Of a stretch of DNA of 64,000 bases, positions 27,667 through 35,344 are shown piece by piece. Where the stretch lies: the NCBI RefSeq assembly GCF_000720485.1, contig NZ_JOAX01000025.1:62001-126000 (forward strand), given 5' to 3'. Under the pieces are notes generated by a model. The model ran no database searches and was not told where the DNA came from. It was given only the letters and a program-made list of their open reading frames with translations. The translations under genes were made by a program, and so were the position numbers. The stretch comes from Streptomyces ochraceiscleroticus (GTDB lineage Bacteria > Actinomycetota > Actinomycetes > Streptomycetales > Streptomycetaceae). Each line of letters starts with the position of its first letter. Within the stretch, counting starts at the first letter, position 1.

Positions 27667-29205
27667 ATGCCGGTCAGCCCCGCCCGCCCGCACGCGTCGG
27701 TGCAGCACGTCCCCCGCCGTCCGCTCTCGCAGGAGGCAGGCATTCCACGCACACTGATCGAGATCGACCGGGACTCCGCCGAGCCGCTGTACCGCCAGAT
27801 CCGCAAGGCCATCGAGCACGGCATAGCCGTCGGCACCATCGACGCCAGCAACCGGCTGCCCTCGTCCCGCGAACTGGCCCGTGAGCTGGGCCTTTCCCGG
27901 AACACCGTGAACGCCGCCTACCAGGAGCTGGTCGCCGAGGGCTTCGTCGAGAGCCGGGTGCGGCAGGGCATCTTCGTCAACCGCGACATGCGGCCGTACT
28001 GCGCCGCCGAGCAGCGCCCCGTCCACGAGCCCTTCGACTGGCGCTCACGGCTGCGCGGCCACCCCGAGGACACCCTCCCGCACATCGAGAAGCGCGCCGA
28101 CTGGGCGGAGTATCCGTACCCCTTCCTCGCCGGCCAGGTCGATCTGCGGGCCTTCCCCGCCCGCGACTGGTCCCGCGCGCTCAACGAAGCGCTCTACCAG
28201 CCGCACGCCCGCTACAGCCTCCAGGACAGCATCGCCTTCGACGACCCGCTGCTGGTCGAGATGGTCTGCAGCCGCCTCCTCCCGGCCCGTGGCGTCGAGG
28301 CCACCCCCGAGGAGGTCCTGGTCACCGTCGGCTCCCAGCAGGGCCTGGACCTGCTCAGCCGCGCCCTCCTCGGCAGCGGCTCCGTCGTCGCCGTGGAGGA
28401 CCCCGGCTATCTCGATGCCCGCCACATCTTCGTCCGCGCCGGCGCCCGCCTGATGCCGCTCCCCGTGACCGCCGCCGGGCTCACCCCGCCGCCCACCCTC
28501 GCCGGCGTCGACCTGCTGCACGTGACCCCCAGTCACCACCACCCCACCAACGTCACGCTCGGCATCGGCCGCCGCCGCGAACTGCTCACTCTCGTCCGCG
28601 AGAGCGGCACGGTCATCGTCGAGGACGACTACGACAGCGAGTTCCGCTACCAGGGCAGCCCGACGCCGGCCCTGAAGGGCCTGGACACCACCGACCAGGT
28701 CGTCTACCTCGGTACCTTCTCCAAGTTCCTGGCGCCCGGCCTGCGCCTGGGCTACCTCGTCGGCGCCAAGGAACTCGTCCGCGAACTCCGCGACCTGCGC
28801 CGCTACTCGGTCCGCCACCCCTCCGGCCACACCCAGCGCGCACTGGCCCTCCTGATCCAGTCCGGCGAGTACCACCGCGCCGTCCGCCGCTACCGAGGCC
28901 AGCTCATGCGCAAATGGGAAGCGGCCTGCACGGCGGTCAACACCCACCTCCCCTGGCACACGACCCCGTCCCCGGGCGGCGTGAGCCTGTGGATGACAGG
29001 CCCGGAACAGCTCGACTGCCGGCGGCTGGTGGAACGCGCCCAGCGGCACGGCGTGCTCATCGAGCGCGGCGACATCTACCACCTCGGCGAGGACCCGCCC
29101 CTGAACCACTTCCGCATCGGCTTCGCCGCGCCGCCGCTGCACGCCATCGACCCGGGCATCCGGATCCTCGGCCGGCTGGTGGAGCGCCAGCTAGCGGGCG
29201 AGTAG
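27667..29205 (+). CDS. MocR/GabR-type PLP-dependent transcriptional regulator (TauR-like)
   Basis: A 512-residue regulator. A GntR-type winged helix is at residues ~30-105 (EPLYRQIRKAIEHG, then SSRELARELGLSRNTVNAAYQ). It is followed by a fold type I aminotransferase-like domain with the cofactor lysine at about residue 353 in TFSKFLAPGLRLGY. Such proteins sense amino compounds through an external aldimine with PLP. TauR, the activator of taurine genes in Rhodobacter, belongs to this family, and the divergent ald-aminotransferase pair makes a similar role likely. ATG 27667 has no convincing ribosome binding site, so the start is uncertain. Its last 15 bp overlap the convergent vWA gene. Confidence 0.92.
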   Translation: MPVSPARPHASVQHVPRRPLSQEAGIPRTLIEIDRDSAEPLYRQIRKAIEHGIAVGTIDASNRLPSSRELARELGLSRNTVNAAYQELVAEGFVESRVRQGIFVNRDMRPYCAAEQRPVHEPFDWRSRLRGHPEDTLPHIEKRADWAEYPYPFLAGQVDLRAFPARDWSRALNEALYQPHARYSLQDSIAFDDPLLVEMVCSRLLPARGVEATPEEVLVTVGSQQGLDLLSRALLGSGSVVAVEDPGYLDARHIFVRAGARLMPLPVTAAGLTPPPTLAGVDLLHVTPSHHHPTNVTLGIGRRRELLTLVRESGTVIVEDDYDSEFRYQGSPTPALKGLDTTDQVVYLGTFSKFLAPGLRLGYLVGAKELVRELRDLRRYSVRHPSGHTQRALALLIQSGEYHRAVRRYRGQLMRKWEAACTAVNTHLPWHTTPSPGGVSLWMTGPEQLDCRRLVERAQRHGVLIERGDIYHLGEDPPLNHFRIGFAAPPLHAIDPGIRILGRLVERQLAGE

Positions 29206-30909
29206 CCCCAGCACCTCGCGGAAGATGCCGTTGCCGGTGTCGTCCGCGAGGTTCAGGATGCGGGAGCGGCGGTAGTACGGGCTCAGGTCCAGGCCCACGC
29301 CGATGCCGTGGATCTCCGTTGCGTTTCCCTGGTGGGTCACCACCTCGCGGAGGTGGTGGTCGAGGTAGTTGCGGTCGTTGGCCAGGTTGGTTGCGGTGTC
29401 CATGGGGCTGCCGTCGGAGACGACGAAGAGCAGCCTGCGGGACTCGGGGCGGGCCGCGGCGCGGGTGCAGGCCCAGTCCACCGCCTCGCCGTCGATGCCC
29501 TCGCGGAAGAGGTCGGGCTTGAGGAGGGCCGCGATGTCGCGGCGGGCGCGGCGCCAGGGGATGGCCGCGTCCTTGAAGACGAGGTGGGAGCGTTCGTTGA
29601 GGCGGCCGGGGTGGGGCGGGCGGCCGGCCCGGAGCCAGTCGCGGCGGGCCCGGCCGCCGTTCCAGGCGCCGGTGGTGAAGCCGAGGATCTCGCAGGCCGC
29701 GCCCGCCTGGTCCAGGGCGCGGGCGAACACGTCCGCCAGCATCGCCACGGACTCGGCGTGCTCCTTCATCGAGCCCGAACAGTCGATGAGGAAGGTGACC
29801 AGCGCGTCGGCCACCGGGGCGGTGCGTTCGGTACGGAAGAGCCGCCGCTCGGTGGGTGAGGTGATGAGCTGGGACAGGCGGGCGCCGTCGATGTGGCCGG
29901 CCTCCTGGCCGCCGTCCCAGCCGTCCGGCGCGCGGGTGGCGAGCAGCAGTTGCAGCGTGCGGGCGAGGCGGGGGACGTTGACGCCCTGAGCGGCGATACG
30001 GCGGTCCAGACGGTCGCGGTACTCGCGCAGCAGCTCGGCCCGGACGCACGCGGCGGCGGGGCCCTCGCGGTCGTAGGCCGTGGTGAAGACGCGGTAGCCG
30101 CCGGGACCGTCGGCCAGGACCCGGCTGCGCCCCGACGTGGCGGTGGCGGTCTCCTCGACGGACTCGGAGTCGAGGTCGAGGAGGGCGGTGAAGGGGGAGA
30201 GGCCGTCCTCGGGAGGGTCGTCCGCGTCGTCCTTCGCGCCCGGTCCGTCGGCCGTCGCGAGCAGGCCGGCGACCGTGCGGGCCAGCGACAGCGCGTGCGG
30301 CGCGAAGGCGCGCTGGTCGGCGCGGTGGCGGCGCAGCGCGGCCAGGTCGTGGCCGGTCAGCGGGGCGAGCGCGGCGCGGGTGGCCTCGATGGGGTCCTCC
30401 GCGTGCGCGGGGACCGGCTCGCCGGTGATCCGGGCGCGCGCGACGTGCGCGACGGTGAAGAGCAGCAGGCCGCGCGCGGTCTCGGTGAGGCCGGACTCCT
30501 CGCACGCACGGGACCAGCGGAGGAAGCGGTGGCGGAGGTTGGTGCGTACGCCGGGCAGCGGTACCTCCGTGCCCGCGCCCGCCTCCGTACGGAACTGCTC
30601 CAGCAGCTCGAAGACCAGGCGCGCCGCCGGATCGTCCGTGGGGCACACCTCGGCGTGGCGGCGCGGGTCCGAGCCGCGCAGCCGCAGCGCCAGGCCGTCG
30701 GCGGCGCCGCGCAGGGAGGCGAAGTCGGCGTCGTCGGGGGAGGTCCGGGCGTGCGGCGCGTGCACCGGGACCGGGTGCGGGCCGCGGTAGGGCCGCCCGC
30801 CGCGGTAGTGCACCTCGGGGTCCGCGCTCAGCGCCCGTACCGCCGCGGCGCACAGCTCCTCGGCCTGCTGCCGGCGGCGTACCGCGGCCTGGATACCCGT
30901 CCCCGTCAT
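29191..30909 (-). CDS. vWA-domain protein (CobT-like cobaltochelatase subunit family)
   Basis: A 572-residue protein related to the CobT/vWA subunit of AAA+ chelatases. The N-terminal ~330 residues are helical and charged, with an acidic stretch near 220-235 (DDADDPPEDG). The C-terminal vWA domain carries a metal-ion-dependent adhesion site, DCSGS at about 376-380, and an SDGSPMDT segment. It acts, by analogy, as the partner of the AAA+ ATPase encoded directly upstream, with which it shares an ATGA overlap. No cobN-type large subunit is nearby, so cobalt insertion is not supported here. Its 3' end overlaps the MocR regulator gene by 15 bp. Confidence 0.88.
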   Translation of the reverse strand: MTGTGIQAAVRRRQQAEELCAAAVRALSADPEVHYRGGRPYRGPHPVPVHAPHARTSPDDADFASLRGAADGLALRLRGSDPRRHAEVCPTDDPAARLVFELLEQFRTEAGAGTEVPLPGVRTNLRHRFLRWSRACEESGLTETARGLLLFTVAHVARARITGEPVPAHAEDPIEATRAALAPLTGHDLAALRRHRADQRAFAPHALSLARTVAGLLATADGPGAKDDADDPPEDGLSPFTALLDLDSESVEETATATSGRSRVLADGPGGYRVFTTAYDREGPAAACVRAELLREYRDRLDRRIAAQGVNVPRLARTLQLLLATRAPDGWDGGQEAGHIDGARLSQLITSPTERRLFRTERTAPVADALVTFLIDCSGSMKEHAESVAMLADVFARALDQAGAACEILGFTTGAWNGGRARRDWLRAGRPPHPGRLNERSHLVFKDAAIPWRRARRDIAALLKPDLFREGIDGEAVDWACTRAAARPESRRLLFVVSDGSPMDTATNLANDRNYLDHHLREVVTHQGNATEIHGIGVGLDLSPYYRRSRILNLADDTGNGIFREVLGLLAR

Positions 30910-31889
30910 GTCGCGGCCGGCGCGCAGGACTCGGGCAGCTCGCGGTCGAAGCAGCGCTGGAAGTACTCGGCGACCAGCGGGCGTTCGGCCTCGTCGCACT
31001 TGTTGAGGAAGGACAGCCGGAAGGCGGGCGCGGGGTCGCCGAATATCTCGGTGTTCTCCGCCCAGGTGATGACCGTACGGGGGGACATCAGCGTGGACAG
31101 ATCCCCGGCCCGGAAGCCCTGACGGGTCAGGCCCGCGACGGCCACCATGGCCGCGACCAGCGTGCGGCCGTCCTCGTCGGCGAGGGACGGGACGCGGGAG
31201 CGGACGATCGCGGCCTCCTCCTCGGCGGGGAGGTGGTCGAGCGCGGCGACGACGTGCCAGCGGTCGATCTGCGCGTGATTCAGCCGCTGGGCGCCGTGGT
31301 AGAGGCCGTTGAGATTGCCGAGGCCGACCGTGTTGGCGGTGGCGAAGAGGCGGAAGGCGGGGTGCGGCGCGAGCACTCTGTTCCGGTCCAGCAGGGTCAG
31401 CTTCCCGTCGCTCTCCAGCATCCGCTGCAGGACGAACATCACGTCGGGGCGCCCCGCGTCGTACTCGTCCAGGATCAGCGCCATCGGCCGCTGTAGCGCC
31501 CAGGGGACGATGCCCTCCTGGAACTCCGTCACCTGCTGCCCGTCGCGCAGCACCACCGCGTCCCTGCCGATCAGGTCCAGGCGGCTGAGGTGGCCGTCGA
31601 GATTGACGCGTACGCAGGGCCAGTTGAGCCGCGCGGCCACCTGCTCGACGTGGCTGGACTTGCCGGTGCCGTGCAGGCCCTGGACCAGCACGCGGCGGTT
31701 GCGTGCGAAGCCGGCGAGCAGCGCCAGGGTGACGTCGGGCTGGAAGCGGTACGCGGTGTCCACCTCGGGCACGTGCGCGGTGGGCTCGCGGTACGCGGGG
31801 ACGGTGAGCGGGGAGTCGATGCCGAAGACGTCCTTGACGGCGACCCGGGTGTCGGGGCCCGCGGGGGGCGGGGGAGTGCCGGTCGTCAT
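30906..31889 (-). CDS. MoxR/CobS-type AAA+ ATPase
   Basis: A 327-residue AAA+ protein. Walker A is GLHGTGKSS at residues 71-79 and Walker B is MALILDEYD at about 136-144, with a sensor segment LFATANTVGLG. The order and spacing match CobS, the ATPase that pairs with CobT in aerobic cobaltochelatase, and more widely MoxR ATPases that remodel a target with a vWA partner. The following vWA gene overlaps its stop (ATGA), so the pair is translationally coupled. It sits inside the putative taurine locus, downstream of the IclR gene on the same strand; the client protein is unknown. Confidence 0.92.
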   Translation of the reverse strand: MTTGTPPPPAGPDTRVAVKDVFGIDSPLTVPAYREPTAHVPEVDTAYRFQPDVTLALLAGFARNRRVLVQGLHGTGKSSHVEQVAARLNWPCVRVNLDGHLSRLDLIGRDAVVLRDGQQVTEFQEGIVPWALQRPMALILDEYDAGRPDVMFVLQRMLESDGKLTLLDRNRVLAPHPAFRLFATANTVGLGNLNGLYHGAQRLNHAQIDRWHVVAALDHLPAEEEAAIVRSRVPSLADEDGRTLVAAMVAVAGLTRQGFRAGDLSTLMSPRTVITWAENTEIFGDPAPAFRLSFLNKCDEAERPLVAEYFQRCFDRELPESCAPAAT

Positions 31890-32002
31890 GTGCGGTGGGC
31901 TCCTTTGCGTGACGGGGTGGGGCCGTGGGCCTTTGCCGGGGCCTCTTCGCTGCGGCCCCTTTCGGGAAGCGGCTTCGGGAAGCGGCCCCTTGGCGGGCCC
32001 TT

Positions 32003-32842
32003 TCAGGAGGCGGCGCTGTCCTCGGTGGCGTCCTCGGCGGCGTCCTCCGGCGTGCCCTCCGCCTCGATGCGGCTGATCGCCTCGGCGGCGCGCTGCAGCG
32101 CGGGCAGCAGCGACAGCGCCTTGTCGGCGGTCAGCCGCATGACCGGCGCCTGGACCGCGACGCACATGTTGGAGCGCCCGCCGCCCACGGCCGGTACCAG
32201 CACCGCGACGCACACCAGACCCGGCAGGAACTCCTCGTCGTCCAGCGCGAAGCCGTCCCGCCGGATGCGCTTGAACTCCTCCTCCATGGCGTCGAGATCG
32301 GTGATCGTCTTCGCGGTGTACGCCTTGAGCGGGGCGTGCGCGAGCAGCTTGCGGCGCTGCGCCGGGCTCATCTGGGACAGGATCATCTTCCCGCTGGCCG
32401 AGCAGTGCGTGGGCACCCGGGAGCCGGGGCGGAGGTAGAACCGGAGCGGCTCGGGGGTCTCCACGCGGTCGAGGTAGACCACCTCGTTGCCGGAGAGCGT
32501 GGTGATGTTGCAGCTCTCGCCCAGCTCCTCGACCAGGCGGCGCAGGACGGTGTGGCGCGCGCCGTGGTGGGTGGCGTTGAGGAGGAGGTTCTCGGCGAGC
32601 CGGCGCAGCCGGTGGCCGGTGCCGTAGTGCCGCCCGTCGCTCTGCCGGATCAGCAGGCCCGCGCTCTCCAGTTGCTGGAGCATCCGGTGCAGCGTGGGCT
32701 TGGGCAGCCCGGTCTCCTCGACCAGGCCCTGTAGCGAGACCAACTGGTCTTTGGCGGCGATCAGTTCGAGCAGGGAGAAGAGGCGCATGGTCGGCGTGTC
32801 GCCGTTCACCGCGCCGGGATCGGGCTCGCGTGGCGGGACCAC
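32003..32842 (-). CDS. IclR-family transcriptional regulator
   Basis: A 279-residue regulator: an N-terminal winged helix (residues ~17-80, with LQGLVEETGLPKPTLHRMLQQLE as recognition region) and a C-terminal effector domain (YLRPGSRVPTHCSASGKMILSQM, then FALDDEEFLPGLVCVAVLV). IclR proteins usually control a divergent catabolic operon, here xsc. GTG 32842 is preceded by GGAGGT. The tail of about 25 residues is acidic and Ala-rich. Inverted TTCCTGAAC sites flank the likely xsc promoter and are candidate operators. A 113-bp gap with repeated GGAAGCGG hairpins separates it from the AAA+ gene downstream. Confidence 0.92.
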   Translation of the reverse strand: MVPPREPDPGAVNGDTPTMRLFSLLELIAAKDQLVSLQGLVEETGLPKPTLHRMLQQLESAGLLIRQSDGRHYGTGHRLRRLAENLLLNATHHGARHTVLRRLVEELGESCNITTLSGNEVVYLDRVETPEPLRFYLRPGSRVPTHCSASGKMILSQMSPAQRRKLLAHAPLKAYTAKTITDLDAMEEEFKRIRRDGFALDDEEFLPGLVCVAVLVPAVGGGRSNMCVAVQAPVMRLTADKALSLLPALQRAAEAISRIEAEGTPEDAAEDATEDSAAS

Positions 32843-32887
32843 GGTACCTCCAGGGTCGTACGTGTACCAGTCTCAATCCGGGTTGGA

Positions 32888-32985
32888 TTCCAGAAACAAG
32901 CTACCACCGTCTCGTTTTCCTGAACGGATCGTTGACGGCCGCGACGGGCCCGCTTATGGTCCAGTCAGATCCTGATTTCAGGAAC
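32888..32985. promoter_or_regulatory. xsc promoter flanked by inverted operator-like sites
   Basis: TTGACG at 32932-32937, 17 bp, then TATGGT at 32955-32960 form a good housekeeping-type promoter reading towards xsc. TTCCTGAAC at 32917-32925 and its inverse TTCAGGAAC at 32977-32985 lie on each side, and a related TTCCAGAAAC is at 32888-32897. The arrangement suits repression or activation by the divergent IclR protein. Confidence 0.55.
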
Positions 32986-33074
32986 GCCACGTACCGATTA
33001 TTGGCGCCAGCGCTCTCCCGTGGAGACGCACAGGGCGCCTCCCCTGCCTCCCGGCGTGTCGAAGGAGTGGAACG

Positions 33075-34883
33075 ATGAGCGAGAAGCAGACGGGTGACGG
33101 CCGTACCGTCGTCAGCGGGCAGCAGAAGATGACGCCCTCGGAGGCTTTCGTCGAGACTCTCGTGGCCAACGGGGTGACCGACATCTTCGGCATCATGGGC
33201 TCGGCGTTCATGGACGCCATGGACATCTTCGCGCCGGCCGGCATCCGCCTGGTCCCGGTGGTCCACGAGCAGGGCGCGGCCCACATGGCCGACGGATACG
33301 CCCGGGTCAGCGGCCGGCACGGCGTCGTCATCGGCCAGAACGGCCCCGGCATCAGCAACTGCGTCACCGCGATCGCCGCCGCGTACTGGGCGCACAGCCC
33401 GGTCGTGATGATCACCCCTGAGGCGGGGACCATGGGCACGGGCCTGGGCGGCTTCCAGGAGGCCAACCAGCTCCCGATGTTCCAGGAGTTCACCAAGTAC
33501 CAGGCGCACGTGAACAACCCGAAGCGGATGGCGGAGTACACCGCGCGCGCCTTCGACCGGGCCCTCTCCGAGATCGGCCCGACCCAGCTCAACATCCCGC
33601 GCGACCACTTCTACGGCGAGATAGAGACCGAGATCCCCGACCCGCAGCGGCTGGACCGTGGCCCCGGCGGCGAGAAGAGCCTGGCCGAGGCCGCCGAGCT
33701 GCTCGCCACCGCCGAGTTCCCGGTGATCATCTCCGGCGGCGGCGTCGTGATGGCCGACGGCGTGGACGAGTGCAAGGCGCTCGCCGAACGCCTCGGCGCG
33801 CCGGTCGTCAACAGCTACCAGCACAACGACTCGTTCCCGGCGAGCCACCCGCAGTGGTGCGGCCCGCTCGGTTACCAGGGCTCCAAGGCCGCGATGAAGC
33901 TCATCTCGCAGGCGGACGTGGTGATCGCGCTCGGTACGCGGCTCGGCCCCTTCGGCACCCTGCCGCAGCACGGCATGGACTACTGGCCCAAGAACGCGAA
34001 GATCATCCAGATCGACGCCGACCACAAGATGCTCGGCCTGGTCAAGAAGATCACCGTCGGCATCTGCGGCGACGCGAAGGCCGCTGCCGCGGCGCTGACC
34101 GGCCGGCTGGCGGAGCGCACCCTCGCCTGCGACGCCACCCGCGAGGAGCGTGCCGCGCGCACGAAGGCCGAGAAGGACGCGTGGGAGCAGGAGCTCTCCG
34201 AGTGGACCCACGAGAAGGACCCCTACTCCCTCGACATGATCGCCGAGCAGGAGCAGGAGGACGGCAACTGGCTGCACCCGCGCCAGGTCCTGCGTGAGCT
34301 GGAGAAGGCCATGCCGCCGCGGGTGATGGTCTCCACCGACATCGGCAACATCAACTCCGTCGCCCACAGCTACCTGCGCTTCGAGGAGCCGCGCTCCTTC
34401 TTCGCGCCGATGTCCTTCGGCAACTGCGGTTACGCGCTGCCGACCATCATCGGCGCGAAGGCCGCGGCGATGGACCGGCCGGCCATCGCGTACGCCGGTG
34501 ACGGCGCCTGGGGCATGAGCATGGTCGAGATCATGACGGCCGTACGCCACGACATCCCGGTGACGGCCGTGGTCTTCCACAACCGCCAGTGGGGCGCCGA
34601 GAAGAAGAACCAGGTCGACTTCTACAACCGCCGGTTCGTCGCGGGCGAGCTGGAGAGCGAGTCCTTCGCCGGCATCGCGCAGGCGATGGGTGCCGAGGGC
34701 ATCGTGGTCGAGAAGCTGGAGGACGTCGGCCCGGCGCTGCAGCGGGCGGTGGACGCGCAGATGAACGAGGGGAGGACCACCGTCATCGAGATCATGTGCA
34801 CGCGTGAACTGGGCGACCCGTTCCGCCGCGACGCACTGCAGAAGCCGGTCCGGTACCTGGAGAAGTACCAGGACTACGTCTGA
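33075..34883 (+). CDS. xsc: sulfoacetaldehyde acetyltransferase
   Basis: A 602-residue thiamine-diphosphate enzyme that cleaves sulfoacetaldehyde with phosphate to acetyl phosphate and sulfite. The N-terminal TPP domain has FGIMGSAFMDAMD, the catalytic Glu in VVHEQGAAHMADGYAR and QNGPGISNCVTA; the C-terminal domain has the cofactor motif YAGDGAWGMSMVE. The Xsc-specific segments GIMGSA, TPEAGTMGTGLGGFQE and LNIPRDHFYGE separate it from acetolactate synthase. The following gene is phosphotransacetylase, the usual partner. GAAGGAG precedes ATG 33075. A terminator-like hairpin follows at 34910, but xsc and pta are on the same strand 461 bp apart. Confidence 0.93.
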   Translation: MSEKQTGDGRTVVSGQQKMTPSEAFVETLVANGVTDIFGIMGSAFMDAMDIFAPAGIRLVPVVHEQGAAHMADGYARVSGRHGVVIGQNGPGISNCVTAIAAAYWAHSPVVMITPEAGTMGTGLGGFQEANQLPMFQEFTKYQAHVNNPKRMAEYTARAFDRALSEIGPTQLNIPRDHFYGEIETEIPDPQRLDRGPGGEKSLAEAAELLATAEFPVIISGGGVVMADGVDECKALAERLGAPVVNSYQHNDSFPASHPQWCGPLGYQGSKAAMKLISQADVVIALGTRLGPFGTLPQHGMDYWPKNAKIIQIDADHKMLGLVKKITVGICGDAKAAAAALTGRLAERTLACDATREERAARTKAEKDAWEQELSEWTHEKDPYSLDMIAEQEQEDGNWLHPRQVLRELEKAMPPRVMVSTDIGNINSVAHSYLRFEEPRSFFAPMSFGNCGYALPTIIGAKAAAMDRPAIAYAGDGAWGMSMVEIMTAVRHDIPVTAVVFHNRQWGAEKKNQVDFYNRRFVAGELESESFAGIAQAMGAEGIVVEKLEDVGPALQRAVDAQMNEGRTTVIEIMCTRELGDPFRRDALQKPVRYLEKYQDYV

Positions 34884-34909
34884 TCGGTTGCCCGACCGGT
34901 CGTCCGACC

Positions 34910-34932
34910 GGGCCCCTGCTCTTGCGGGGCCC
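34910..34932 (+). terminator. hairpin after xsc
   Basis: GGGCCCC at 34910-34916 pairs with GGGGCCC at 34926-34932, extended inward by GC/GC around a short loop. It starts 27 bp after the xsc stop. Confidence 0.55.
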
Positions 34933-34967
34933 CTGCTCGTACCGGCCGCATCCGGTACGGCCCGGCC

Positions 34968-34997
34968 GGGCGGACGCCGTGCGGACGGCGTCCGCCC
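34968..34997. terminator. 13-bp perfect hairpin in the xsc-pta gap
   Basis: GGGCGGACGCCGT at 34968-34980 and ACGGCGTCCGCCC at 34985-34997 around GCGG, with CGGCC/GGCCG able to extend the stem outside. It is the strongest of three successive stems. Confidence 0.55.
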
Positions 34998-35238
34998 CTG
35001 GCCGCGGCTCCCGCCGCAGGCTGCCCTGACCGGGCGGCGGCAGCCGCGTCCCGCGCCGGTGCCGCGCGTGACCCTCAACATGCGCGGCGCCGGTCCGGGC
35101 TGCCCCTGCTTCGCCGTCGGCGGGTGCGCCACCGTCGTGGCCGGTCGCGCAGTTCCCCGCGCCCCTGACGCCCCGCTGCGGTGCAGCCGAGGCGCTACCC
35201 ACCCCCGCTGTGAGCAGCCGCGCCTCCACCTCCCCCCA

Positions 35239-35286
35239 CCGCTGTGGGCAGTCGTTCCGCTGGGGCGGAACGGGTGGGCACAGCGG
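35239..35286. repeat. two-tier symmetric hairpin element
   Basis: Outer arms CCGCTGTG (35239-35246) and CACAGCGG (35279-35286), inner arms CGTTCCGC (35253-35260) and GCGGAACG (35265-35272), separated by equal 6-base internal loops. It looks like one of the dispersed intergenic elements of Streptomyces; I see one copy here. Confidence 0.5.
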
Positions 35287-35344
35287 AACCCCCACCGGCG
35301 GGCAGCCGGTCCACCCACCCCAGCCACCGAGGAGCGCCGCCGTC

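Larger units (their letters stand above)
34884..35344. other. xsc-pta intergenic region with serial hairpins
   Basis: No gene is visible in 461 bp. Three hairpins follow xsc (34910-34932, 34939-34958, 34968-34997). Further on is the stretch CGCGCAGTTCCCCGCGCCCC, of a kind I recall as common between Streptomyces genes, and a two-tier symmetric hairpin at 35239-35286. The pta gene probably has its own promoter in this gap. Confidence 0.6.

Noticed and set aside
29191-31889. True aerobic cobaltochelatase CobS/CobT
   Set aside because: No cobN or other corrin gene is adjacent and the cob genes of the window are 30 kb away, so only family resemblance is claimed.
33075-34883. Acetolactate synthase as identity of the TPP enzyme
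   Set aside because: Xsc-specific segments (GIMGSA, the GGFQE region) and the following pta favour sulfoacetaldehyde acetyltransferase; no small regulatory subunit or ketol-acid reductoisomerase is nearby.
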